Shown here: one piece after another, positions 33,500 through 47,183 of the stretch
Layout of the letters: each line of letters opens with the position of its first letter
How positions within the stretch are numbered: position 1 is the stretch's first letter
NCBI GenBank assembly: GCA_026315105.1
Contig: CM048744.1
Span: 22,795,759 to 22,859,758 of the forward strand
Source of the DNA: Locusta migratoria
Lineage: Eukaryota; Arthropoda; Insecta; Orthoptera; Acrididae
Direction of reading: 5' to 3'
Length of the DNA: 64,000 nucleotides
Program-made: the position numbers and the translations under genes
Notes under the pieces: generated by a model
Told to the model about the DNA's origin: nothing
The model's input: only the letters and a program-made list of their open reading frames with translations
Database searches by the model: none

Positions 33500-34149
33500 C
33501 ATAAATTGTTTATTTCATCGTGAAAATAAAAAATTATTCCGCTTATTCTACGTAACTGATTTTTGAAAAAGAATTCAACGGCCGTTGCCAACATCAGCGC
33601 ACAGTGCCGCTGCCGTAAGTAAAATCGTACCCCTTCTTGTAGTGTATTACGCCATAGTTATGAGAATAAAAAAAAAACACAGCAACGCCATAATTAGTTA
33701 TTTGGTGTACTATGCAACTAACGTCGCCTCACTTTGTCCTTTCCTGTACTATGGCATTGTCAAGGCTTTCCTAAACAGAACGCACTCAAAATGTAATGAG
33801 GATACATCAAAATCAGAAATGGAACTACATAAACTCCATTTTCCTTGCAAAGAATTAACTAATCGGAACAACATTAATTATTTATTTCATTGTCAACACT
33901 AAGAATTATTCCTCTCATTGCACGTGACAGATTTTTCAAAAAGGATTCAACAGTCGTTGCGAACATCAATACATTACACCGTTGCCGTAAGGAAAATCAT
34001 GTTTCAGTGTATTACACTTTAGTTATGAGAATAAACAACGCAGCATCGCGATCTGTTAGTTATTTGGTACACTATGTAACAGCGCCTCTATCGTATCTTT
34101 GCTATACTACGCTGCATTCAAGCATAGCATACACCATAAACTACAAATT
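33500..34149 (+). repeat. Two diverged units of about 372 bp
   Basis: Unit starts at 33500 and 33872. Shared stretches include TTTATTTCAT, GATTTTT, TTCAAC-GNCGTTGC-AACATCA, TTATGAGAATAAA and TAGTTATTTGGTNCACTATG. No protein signal. Confidence 0.7.
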
Positions 34150-35000
34150 ACGATATCTTTTCTTCCCCTAATCCGATTTTGATGAAATAAAGCTTACATG
34201 TTGTCCCAAGGTACTCTGTTGACCTATGAAACCCCATGAAAGTTCGTGTAGTACTCTTGGAGATTTGCTGTACTACACCATAATTATAAGCATAGAATAC
34301 GCAAAAATTTCAAATTACGATATCTTTCCTTCCTCTGATCGGATTTTGATGAAACTAAGCATACGTTACTCTTCAAACTATTGTCAATTTACCTGAGGAA
34401 ACCAATTAAAGTTTGTGTTGTACTTTTGGAGATTATCCTCAACAAATAAACATACACGATGGCTTTTAAACAAATGATTAAATTAGGATATCTTTATTTT
34501 CTGTGATCCAATTTTAATTATTGAAGCTTTTAAGTAACCGCCCGATGTTCTAAAGTTACGTGTGAAAACCCCATGAAACGCCGTCAAGTAGTTTTGGAGA
34601 TATACGTGTTCAAAGAGACAGACATGACGATGGTAGATAAAAAAATTGAAATTACGATATTCTTTTTATTCCGTGATCCGATTTTTATGAAATGTAGTCC
34701 GTATGTTGTCCAGAGTTGCGCTAAAGTTACCTGTGAAAACCCCATGCAAATTCGTGAGGTAGTTTTGGAGATAAGAGATTTTTAATAGTTGAAAAGAACA
34801 GACACAACGGTTACCGAAAACACTTAAAATTACAATATCTTCTTTTTCCATGAACCGATTTTGATAAAATTATGCCTATATGTTGACCCAAAGTTTCCTC
34901 ATGTTTCCTGTGAAAACCGCATGAAGATTCGTCCAGTAGTTTTGAAAACTGAAGCGAACAGCGACTGGCCTACATTTACAGATTTATTATTAGTATAGAT
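34150..35000 (+). repeat. Five tandem units of about 168 bp
   Basis: Units begin at 34150, 34317, 34485, 34654 and 34832 (lengths about 167, 168, 169, 178 and 169). Each opens with an A-(C/G/A)-GATATCTTT-like start. Each carries GATCCGATTTTGATGAAA, then CCCATGAAA...TTCGT and AGTAGTTTTGGAGAT. The copies are well diverged, so the array is old. No coding signal across units. Confidence 0.85.
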
Positions 35001-35805
35001 TGTGTTTGGTTATATAATGAAAATAACTTATTTTTACGTCTTTGTGTCGATTTGCAATTGCCAGATCATTACATTTAATCTTATTTCATTTTATTACGGT
35101 GCGATTGCCAAGTTATTATGTTTATTATAGAAGTAAATATGTATAATATTGAAATATTCGCTCTAAATGTTGGTAGATAACTAATTACATATCAAGTAAT
35201 ATGGTGCAGAACAGCTGGTTCCATTAACCCCAACTAAAATAACCGACATTTTTTCCCATGAGTTCTGAAAACTTTTTACGGTGGAAGAAATTCAAGCAAT
35301 TCGTAGCGAGACTTGCACTTTTGTACATTTTATGTTTCTGATGGGAAATTTATTGTAATTAAGCGAAAACTAAATTTTCTGTAGTGGAAGTACAATGATG
35401 ACTGATAAGGTCATGCGTCCAGGGCTTCATGAGCTAAACTTGAAAGTTCATCTCTGTCCGCTGGCATCTCCGGGTGTCAGTAAGTGCTGGGGCACTATTC
35501 CACGTAGCGCGGCATTTCGTCCTTTATCGGAGGAGTCAGTGTGCTGCATGGCAGCACTGTCAATTGGAGGGTCGCACGCGAAGGACATGTTGCAGGCCGG
35601 ATGTACACGAGTTACAGTCTATGGAAACGAGACACATTCTGCCTACAGGCCACTTACGTCCACTGTTTAATTACTCTGCTGCCCGTCAGATTTCGCGAAC
35701 TTGACTGAGTTCGCTCGGCGCTCTTCTAGCGGGATTGTGCAAACTTGTAGTGCCAACAATTAGCTTTGCCGTGTATCCATCGATATTGCTGTAGTAATAT
35801 CGGGG
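35001..35805. other. Unassigned spacer
   Basis: The plus frame 35395-35670 (about 90 codons) has a plausible ATG but no domain or relative that I know. Otherwise AT-rich and featureless. Confidence 0.45.
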
Positions 35806-36845
35806 GAATAAACTCTTTCAAGTTCTGAAGCAAGCAGGAGTAAAATATAGGGAGCATAAGGTTATTTACAACTTGTACAAAAACCAGACAGCGGTTGTCA
35901 GAGTTGAAGGGTATGAAAGGGATGCAGTGGTTGGAAAGGGAGTAAGACAGGGTTGTAGTCTTTCTCCATTGTTGTTCAATTTGTAGATTGAGCAAGCTAT
36001 AAAGGAAAGCAAGGAGAAATATAGAGAAGGAATTAAAGTTCAGGGTGAAGAATTAAAAACGTTGCGTTTTGCCGACGACAGAGTAATTCTGTCAGATACA
36101 GCAAAGTACCCGGAAGAGCAATTGAACGGAATGGACAGTGTGCTGAAAGCTGCATATAAGATGAACATTAACAAGAGCAAAACTAGGGTAATGGAGTGCA
36201 GTGTAAGAAAATCAAGTGATGCTGAAGGAATTAGATTGGGAAACGAAGCAATAAAGCAGGTAGATGAGTTTTGTTACTTGGGCAGTAAAATAACAAATGA
36301 TGGTCGCAGTACAGAGGATATAAAATGCAGAATGGCAATGGGTAGATAAGCGTTCTTGAAAAGGGACATTTGTTAACATCGAATATTGATTTAAGCCTAA
36401 GGAAGTCCTTTCTGAAGGCATTTGTGTGGAGTGTTGCCTTGTATGGGAGTGAGACATGGACGATAAACAGTGCGGACAGGAAGAGAATTCAGGCTTTTGA
36501 AATGTGGAGCTACAGAAGAATGCTGAAGATTAGGTGGGTGGATCGCGTAACTAATTATGAGGTGTTGAACAGAATTGGAGAGAAAAGAAATTTCTGGCAT
36601 ACCTTGACTAAAAGATGTGATAGATTGGTAGGACACATTCTTAGACATCAAGGAATTGTGAATTTAGCGTTGGAGGGAAGTGTATGGGGTAAAAATCGCA
36701 GTGGAAGACCAAGAGATGGATACAGTAATCAGATTCAAACAGATGTAGATTGTCGTTCTTATGTGGAGATGAAGAGGCTTGCTCAAGATAGGGTATTGTG
36801 GAGAGTTGCATCAAACCAGTCTCCGCACTGAAGACAACAACAAAA
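35806..36845 (+). pseudogene. RTE-like LINE, copy B (RT to 3' end)
   Basis: The best copy of this family. It covers LYKNQTAVVRVEG, GVRQGCSLSPLLFNL-stop and the catalytic FADD at 36068-36079 (LRFADDRVILSDT). After that come NKSKTRVMEC, DEFCYLGSKITNDGRST, a stop near 36348, then SVALYGSETWTINS, MWSYRRMLKIRWVDRVTNYE, HILRH and GRPRDGYSNQIQ. The 3' end is CTGAAGACAACAACAAAAAC. 5'-truncated, lacking the endonuclease. Two or more stops. Confidence 0.9.
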
Positions 36846-37199
36846 ACAAGTATCGGGGTTCCTCACAATAGTCGATACTACACAAAGTAGAGTAGTTGAG
36901 GGACAGGAAAGCTTTGGACAGGCTATTGGTGTAGGTGGTGTGGGCTTCGTCATTATTACTGTAGGTTTGCCACGGATGTCTAAGCTGTAAGGAAGTAAGC
37001 GCTTGATGTGGAAGTGATGGCAGCTATCAAAGTGAGTGTACTGTTCGTTGTCTGTGGCTTTAATATGGACTGACTTGTAGATATGGGACTTTACAAGGTG
37101 GAACTCTACATTTACAAAGATATATTTGGTGTTGGAAAAGCACGCCAAGTTCCAACAAATGTCATATTATTTTTATTTTTTCTTTATCTTTTTATTTAT
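36846..37199. other. Unassigned spacer
   Basis: No recognised feature between the RTE 3' end and the mariner relic. Confidence 0.5.
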
Positions 37200-37700
37200 T
37201 TATTTTTGCCTTTCGTACCGATTCATGAACTTTTGACTCAATGTCGTACGGTCAATAAGGAGTGTCACCTTGACGTTATGCATCGTATGCGAGGATCAAG
37301 ACGCAAAAGAACGTCCGAAATGGTGGACAAACAATTCACGGCTTTTGCATCACACCGCACCTGCTCGATCGTCGTCACTTGTGAGTGACTCTTTGGCCAA
37401 AACCAACTCAGCATATTCGCCGGATTTGACCCCCTGTAACTTTTTCCTGTTACCAAAACAGTACAGCACCCAAGAAACGACGAAGATTTGCAGTGACTGA
37501 AGAAATAAAAGGTGCATCGCTGTAAATTCTCAAGGCTATACCAAAAAGTGCTTATGAGAAGTTCTTCGAGAAATGGAAGAAGTGTTGGTACAAGTGTATT
37601 GTATCTGAGGGAGGTTACTTTTAAGGGGATAAGATGAATATTGATGAGTAAATAAATATTTTTTTCATCAAAATAGAAAGTCACTTTACATTTAGAACAT
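37200..37700 (+). pseudogene. Mariner transposase C-terminus, broken
   Basis: Frame 37270-37500 encodes a LLHHTAPARSSSLV stretch where mariners have HHDNAPxH, then NSAYSPDLTPCNFFLLPK where they have SPDLAPCDFFLFP. The second catalytic Asp is missing through a small deletion and the third is Asn. A shifted frame continues with AIPKSAYEKFFEKWKKCWYK and a stop after GGYF. It differs from the mariner at 19.0 kb. Confidence 0.87.
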
Positions 37701-38878
37701 ACCTACTAAGATTATCTATACGTATTTTGCACCGCGAATTTTGGCCCACCCAATTAAGTTCTCGGTTCACTACACACAAACATTTGACAGTGACGAAGAA
37801 TGCGGAAGTGATGTTTCAGAAGTAGTTACCACCGTCAGAGCGAGCGAATCAAATAGAGGGGTGGAATTTGGCAACGTCGCACACTGGGTCAGAATCGCAA
37901 GGAGCTCGTCAAAATATACAGGGTTATTGAATTTGTATCAAAATTAGTCTGTGACGGTCAACAAAGTCTCTAACTATGAATGTGATATCAAAAAGTGAGA
38001 AAAAAATGGCACATCCAAAAATGCTCTATATACACTACAGTCATTTTGTTTTTGAAGACAGAGTAAGAAATGAAAAAAGAAAGTTGTATCCAAGACGGCG
38101 GTGAAAAATTGATGTCTTTTTATTCTATTATAATTATTTGTATGTACATAATAGTCAGTATTTAGGGATTGGTGTAGTTAATGCCTAAAATATACACTAA
38201 AAAAGTGGAAAGTTTGAAGAAAGGGCGGTGCAGAGGATAGAAGATGGTGTAAAATATAACAAATAATTACTTCATTTGAAATACAATTATTTATTTCGTA
38301 CATTTTAGAAAGACATCCTTCGTCGAAATTCAGATTCTGGAACATGCTAGATCAGATAACTGAATTATAATTCTTTTGTCATTTTTGAAGATGTCTCAAC
38401 AATAACAGTTTGCTAAAACGTGGGTCAAAGTCAGATTAGCAAGTAGTAACAGGATTTCGAGATTAATTTACAAAGGTAATAATATAGACTTGCGGAAACA
38501 GAGCAAAATAAAGCGGAATGTCATAGAATTCGTAACTTATCTCTATTTTAAGCGCATTTTTAGAGTTATCTCGTCCATTTTCCTGTAGTACATTAATTGA
38601 AAACAAAAATTCCTAATAGATGATTTATTAGTGATGTAAATTTTTTTTTTTCATTGCTGCATACATCATGGAGAATATTGCCACCACTCGCACAGAACAC
38701 AATTGACCATCCTGCGCAGCTGCACTCCCGGTAACAGTGAACTGCAGCGTTTGGCCTGAGATCTCTCCGAACAAATGAACGTCTGGTCGTCCGCACAGCC
38801 GGAATTCAGTGGTCCCAGCACTACTGCAGACAACCTTACAGTCCAAAATTCCCATCTATAAGCTTCTTTACTTTGATT

Positions 38879-38880
<2 letters not shown>
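37701..38880. other. Unassigned spacer
   Basis: AT-rich; no frame with a recognisable motif. Confidence 0.5.

Positions 38881-38928
<48 letters not shown>
38881..38928. repeat. Poly-T (poly-A on the minus strand)
   Basis: 48 T residues. Read on the minus strand this is an A tail for a possible retroposed sequence extending right of 38929. Confidence 0.9.
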
Positions 38929-38929
<1 letters not shown>

Positions 38930-38959
38930 GCTACGCTTTCACCATTCTGGCCCACTGTG

Positions 38960-39475
38960 CTCCGTCAACATGACGAAGTCAGCTTCCGCAGTGCGCGATA
39001 TCCGCAGCAAGTACTCCGAAACGCCCTCGGCGGGAGAGAACAGAAGTGTTTCTCTTTCCCGATAAAAGAAGAAATCTCCCCAAAACTTTCCGAGCACGAC
39101 TCGTGACGTCGGTAGCGCCATACACAGTTCTAGAAAGAGAGCCCAGGGCGACGCGTGTCTCGGCAGTCGTTGCGGAACGTGAGGGCGCGGCGCGGTTTCC
39201 AGGTAAGCCGAGACGCGTCGTGCCGGGGCGGGGGAGCAACTGGAGGCGGCGGCGGCGCAAGTGGTGGCGGTCTGCCGCCGCGCCGGGTCATTCTTCTGGC
39301 GAGCGACTGGGCAGTGGGCAGCGCGAGTTGGCGAGTGGGGGCTGGCTGGCTGCCGGGGGAGCGGGTCACGTTCAGCTCACCCACCACACGTGGAGCAAAC
39401 GTGACGTCAGACGCTGTATCGACGGTACTACCAAAACACCTAGCGACTATCGCTAGTGTTCGAGGGTAAACATTT
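38960..39475. promoter_or_regulatory. CpG-rich block with donor-like site; possible promoter or retroposed 5' exon
   Basis: Strong local rise in GC and CpG (many GCGCG, CGGCGG, GACGTC) in an AT-rich neighbourhood. CRE-like TGACGTC occurs near 39103 and TGACGTCA near 39402. A good 5' splice donor, TTTCCAG|GTAAGC, lies at about 39201. Open frames across it on both strands look like composition artefacts. It could be a host first exon and promoter, or the GC-rich body of a minus-strand retrocopy ending in the poly-T at 38881. Confidence 0.35.
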
Positions 39476-43465
<3,990 letters not shown>

Positions 43466-43917
43466 CATACATATGCGCCAAGTTTCATGGTGATAAGTAA
43501 TATGGTGTCAAATCGCAAGTTACTCTGCGCCATGCTAAATTCACGGGCCTGCAGATTATAAAAATTGCCTTCAAGAAAACATACGTTTCTGTCCTGACTT
43601 TCATGACCAGTGAAACAATTTGGATGTTTGTTGTAACGTACCCTGCGCCATGCACCAAATACGGTGGATTACGAAAGGTGGCCCACGTAGTAATCAGATT
43701 ATAAGCTACCTCTGTTCCAAATTTAATACATATCCGTCTAGCCATTTCAGCGTGAAGACATAAGAAACGAATTACCTAATTGTAAAGCACCCTCCGCTAT
43801 GCACGATGCGAATTTAATTTTAGTGTACTTATAACCTTCGTGCAAGTGCAAGGAATGAGTTAATTTTTTATCGCAATCGGGTATACGGCATGGCCGTGCA
43901 TAAAATACTAACAAAAT
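43466..43917. repeat. Degenerate repeated module
   Basis: Three related segments around CTGCGCCATGC (43526), CTGCGCCATGC (43644) and CTCCGCTATGC (43791), each preceded by similar AAGTTAC/ACGTACC/AGCACC context, about 120-150 bp apart. Diverged tandem repeat without coding signal. Confidence 0.5.
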
Positions 43918-44471
43918 GTTGTTGTTGTTATGGTCTTCAGTCCGGAGTCTGGTTAGATACATCTCTCCACGCTACTCTATCCTGAGCAAGCCTTTTCATG
44001 TACTCATAAGACCGGCAACCCACATCCATTTGAATCTGCTTACTATATGCATCTCTTGGTCTCCCACTGCGATTTTTACATGACACACTTTCCTCCAATG
44101 CTAAATTTACGATTCCTCGATGTCTACGATGTGTCCTACCAGGAGATCCTTTCTTTTAGTCAAGGTATGCCAAAAATTCCTTTTCTCGCCAATTCTGTTC
44201 AGTACCGCTTCATAAGTTACGCGATCTACCCACCTAATCTTCAGCATTCTTCTGTAGCACTACATTTCAAAATCTGCTATTCTCTTCCTGTCCGCACTGT
44301 TTATCGTCCATGTTTCACTCCCGTACAAGGCAACACTCCCCACAAATGCCTTCAAAAAATACTTCCTTAGACTTAAATTAATATTTGATGTTAACAAATT
44401 TCCCTTTTTCAGAATTGCCTTTCTTCCCATTGCATTTTATATCCTCTGTACTGCGACCGTCATATGTTATT
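43918..44471 (-). pseudogene. RTE-like LINE, copy C (3' end)
   Basis: Same 3' end as copies A and B (complement of GTTGTTATGGTCTTCAGTCC). The minus strand retains pieces equivalent to the SETWT, YRRMLKIRWVD and HILRH region, all frameshifted. The palindromic element at 44472 cuts it. Confidence 0.82.
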
Positions 44472-45160
44472 TTATATATACACATGTCCGAAAGAACAGA
44501 CGTCACCTATGATCCTACAGTTGTTATTAGTTAACATTCACAGAATATATGACATCAACTGCGATTGGGCAAAGCTGAAAATGTGTACCCAGCCGGGATT
44601 CGAACCCGGGTCGTCTGCTATCTAGGCAATTGCGCTGACTCCTACATCACTGGGGACACAGTGATCACCGCACCTGCAAGGACTATCTAAGCACGCCTCC
44701 CGTTCAAAAATGTTTAAGTTTATTGGACTTAACTACGGGGTCATCAGTCCCTAAACTTACAAACTACTTATCAACTACCTTATACTAAAGACGGCACAAA
44801 TATCCATGCCAGAGGGGGGATTCGAACCCCGATCATAGTGGCCGTGCAGACCGTGACTGGAGCGCCTCAGTTCCCCGGGCCGCCGCGGCCGGCACGCCTC
44901 CCGTCAGATACAAATTCCCAGCTTCGCCCTGCCTTCGTCCTTGCAGGTGCGGTGACCACTGTGTCCCCAGTGCTGTAGGGGTCAGTGCAACTGCCTAGAA
45001 ATAAGGAGACCCGGGTTCGAATCCCGGCTGGGTACACATCTTCAGCTTTGCCCAATCGCAGTTGATGTCATATAATCTGTGAATATTAAATAATAACAAC
45101 TGCAGGATCTGAGGTGACGTCTGTTCTTTCGGAGCAGACGGCACATGTGTATATATATAA
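44472..45160. mobile_element. Palindromic element with tRNA-like arms
   Basis: Arms 44472-44683 and 44939-45160 are inverted copies. Shared features are ATATATACACATGT, GAAAGAACAGACGTCACCT, ATGACATCAACTGCGATTGG, CCGGGATTCGAACCCGGG and ACTGGGGACACAGTG. Each arm carries a tRNA-like promoter: an A box like GTGTAGGGGTCAG and the B box GGGTTCGAATCCC, pointing outwards. The spacer holds a SINE. It could be a fold-back transposon or two SINE copies fused head to head. Confidence 0.85.
44704..44891 (-). mobile_element. tRNA-derived SINE (family I), minus strand
   Basis: Minus-strand head GGCCGCGGCGGCCCGGGGAAC, B box GGTTCGAATCC, tail GGGACTGATGACCCCGTAGTTAAGTCC. Flanked by GCACGCCTCCCGT at 44691-44703 and 44892-44904, a perfect 13-bp duplication. 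The same site occurs once, unoccupied, at 45298-45310 in a partial copy of the host element. Confidence 0.95.
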
Positions 45161-45275
45161 TATGCCGGTGACGGGCAATGATCCTCTCGTTAGTGGGGAG
45201 GGGTGGGCAAGTTTGAAGACCTTACTCTTACGGGTATTAGTTTAATAACTACGAGTTTGAGTACTGTGGGCAGCG

Positions 45276-45366
45276 CGAAGCTGGGAATTTGTATCTGACG
45301 GGAGGCGTGCTTAGGTAGTCCTTGCAGGTGCGGTGACCACTGTGTCCCCAGTGGTGTAGGGGTCAG
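45276..45366 (+). mobile_element. Partial copy of the palindromic element (empty SINE site)
   Basis: CGAAGCTGGGAATTTGTATC, then ACGGGAGGCGTGC once (45298-45310), then CTTGCAGGTGCGGTGACC and GTGTAGGGGTCAG. This is the complement-oriented central part of the element at 44472 without the SINE. It stops where LINE 2 begins. Confidence 0.85.
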
Positions 45367-45498
45367 GCGGCGGACGGCGCGGAGGAAGGTTGCGCCGCAC
45401 TGCCCGCTGCGCCGGCTGTTTTCCTGCGGTGGTGAGTCGCTGCGCTTGCTCTAGCGTGTAGCCGCTTTATTCCTTTGAGTGGAAATGATCATGTCATT

Positions 45499-47070
45499 AT
45501 GATGGAAGAACCTACCAGGAAAGACACCCTGAAATTTACGTTCGACGCGAGGTTTATTAGACCGAAATCATTCGAAATCGATGATTGGTTGGAAACGGAC
45601 GTTAAGTTGCGGTTAGAGGACATTATTGGCATCCATCTTTCGATCGTGAAGCCTGTTGTATTTGTCAAACTGGCTAGTCTTGAACTCTGTGAGAAAGTAG
45701 TTCGCACATTTGATGGAAAGCTCAAATTAAAACACAAAGATGGGAATGTTGGCGAAGTTTCTGTGGATCGTGCAGGTTTTAGAGTTCGCACAATCGGAAT
45801 TTTTGAGCTTCCTTTTGAAAGTACTGCTGAACACGTCGTTCGCGTAATAACTGAGTATGGTCGCGTGATAAGTCATGTTGCAGAGAGGTGGTTGAGCGGT
45901 CACAAGTTCTCGGTTTTCAATGGAGTACGACAACTAAAAGTGGAACTGCGGAATCACATCCCTTCGTATATCACCGTGTGCGGGTTTCGTGCCATCGTGA
46001 TGTATGACGACCAACCGAAAACCTGTGGTCTTTGCGGCTCAGCCGGACACGTGCGAGCGCAGTGCATCCAGAGGCGCGTGGCGCAGCTGCCCGCCGGCGA
46101 GGCGGCCCGCTCGCCCGTGTTGACAACATCGACACTGCGGCGGCGCGCGGCTTCTCGGCGTCTAGCGCGGTACCTGACGTCACCGAACATGATGACGTTG
46201 AGGAGGCAGCTACACTGATGGACATATCTGACGTTGCTGAACGGATCTCACGTCCGATTGACGAGGCAGCTACGATGATGGACACGAATGTCGTTGCTGC
46301 ACATGTCCCGCATCCCGTTGTCGAAAACCCGCAACTCGTACCCTCCGAAGAACAGGCGACTGCAACACCAATAGAGACGCCACCAGTCAATACTACTGTA
46401 CGGACACTCGCGGATGAAGCTGAAACAACACAACAGGTCCCGTCAAAGTCCGCAGACAACCCGGCACCTGCAGCACATTCTCAGAAGCGGGCTTCGGTAT
46501 TACAAACGATCGTTCCACCGGCGGCCCACAATGTCCCACAGGTGAATGTTTCGGAACACTCCGACGAAAACCCGTCACAGGCGTCATCACCCAAGAAAAG
46601 TAAAAAACGTAGGATTGCGCGACAACGTGCAGCAGTCACTGCAGCTGCACTATGCGAGAAAGCGAAGCAAATCGGGGCCGAACTCAAAACACCAGGAGGC
46701 TGAATGTACAAGTGCGGACCGAAAATCAACATCAATTAAATCCACATTGCCGCTGCACGGTGACACAGTCATCACAGATCTGACACTGCCGCAGTCTGCA
46801 GATCCCCACTCGGGGAAAGTAGAAGTGACGGAAGCTCCCCACCTCAACACTGACCCTGCAACCAAGTCATTTTTAGGTAACTGGGCAGACGATATGGAAA
46901 AGATTTGCAACAATGAAGAAGAACCTATGGACTTAATACCTACAAATACGATACTTATAAATACTGTCTCCCAAGACAGAGATTGCCATGAGAGGAACGA
47001 TGGGTCAACAGATACTGGCGGACAAACAGGACGTCCTGCTCGTCCTTTCGACAACGATGAATATTTTTAA
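45499..47070 (+). pseudogene. LINE 2 ORF1 (nucleic-acid-binding), frameshifted
   Basis: In-frame ATG at 45499 (MMEEPTRKDTLKFTFDARFI). The first 180 residues form an RRM-like domain (LEDIIGIHLSIVKPVVFVKL, VDRAGFRVRTIGIFELPFES), followed by a CCHC knuckle CGLCGSAGHVRAQC at 46024-46065. After a shift around 46090 the Glu/Thr/Pro-rich tail continues in 46032-46703. A second shift leads to 46546-47070, ending FDNDEYF. The protein likely coats element RNA. Confidence 0.83.
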
Positions 47071-47183
47071 TCAGCTTGGGAAAATGCCTCAGTACAAGGA
47101 TCGCTATTATTCCTTTTCAGGAGGAACATGTTTTAAAATGATTTTTGTTTTGAATGATTAGTTTTATATTATAATTCATTTTT

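Larger units (their letters stand above)
30533..35000 (+). repeat. Dispersed repeat, copy 2: composite with tandem 3' part
   Basis: Starts TATGCCCGGGCTTCGCAACG like copy 1 and ends in ATTATTAGTATAGAT at 35000. 30533-31645 aligns to 222-1400. A LINE (31665-33115) interrupts it. Two diverged units of about 372 bp begin at 33500 and 33872. Five tandem units of about 168 bp fill 34150-35000. The link between the two ends is inferred: many arthropod dispersed repeats pair an ATCTATACTAATA-type end with a CCGTGCGAAGC-type end. No transposase or RT belongs to it, so it would be non-autonomous. Confidence 0.6.

Noticed and set aside
34150..35000. Tandem 168-bp units considered as a CRISPR-like array
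   Set aside because: Units are diverged over their whole length with no short constant repeat and variable spacer pattern, and the context is clearly eukaryotic.
35395..35670. 91-codon plus frame with ATG as a possible small gene
   Set aside because: No domain, signal peptide or splice context that I can support; length is within chance expectation.
45470..45500. Non-ATG start for LINE 2 ORF1 at 45475
   Set aside because: An in-frame ATG pair lies at 45499-45504, a better start.
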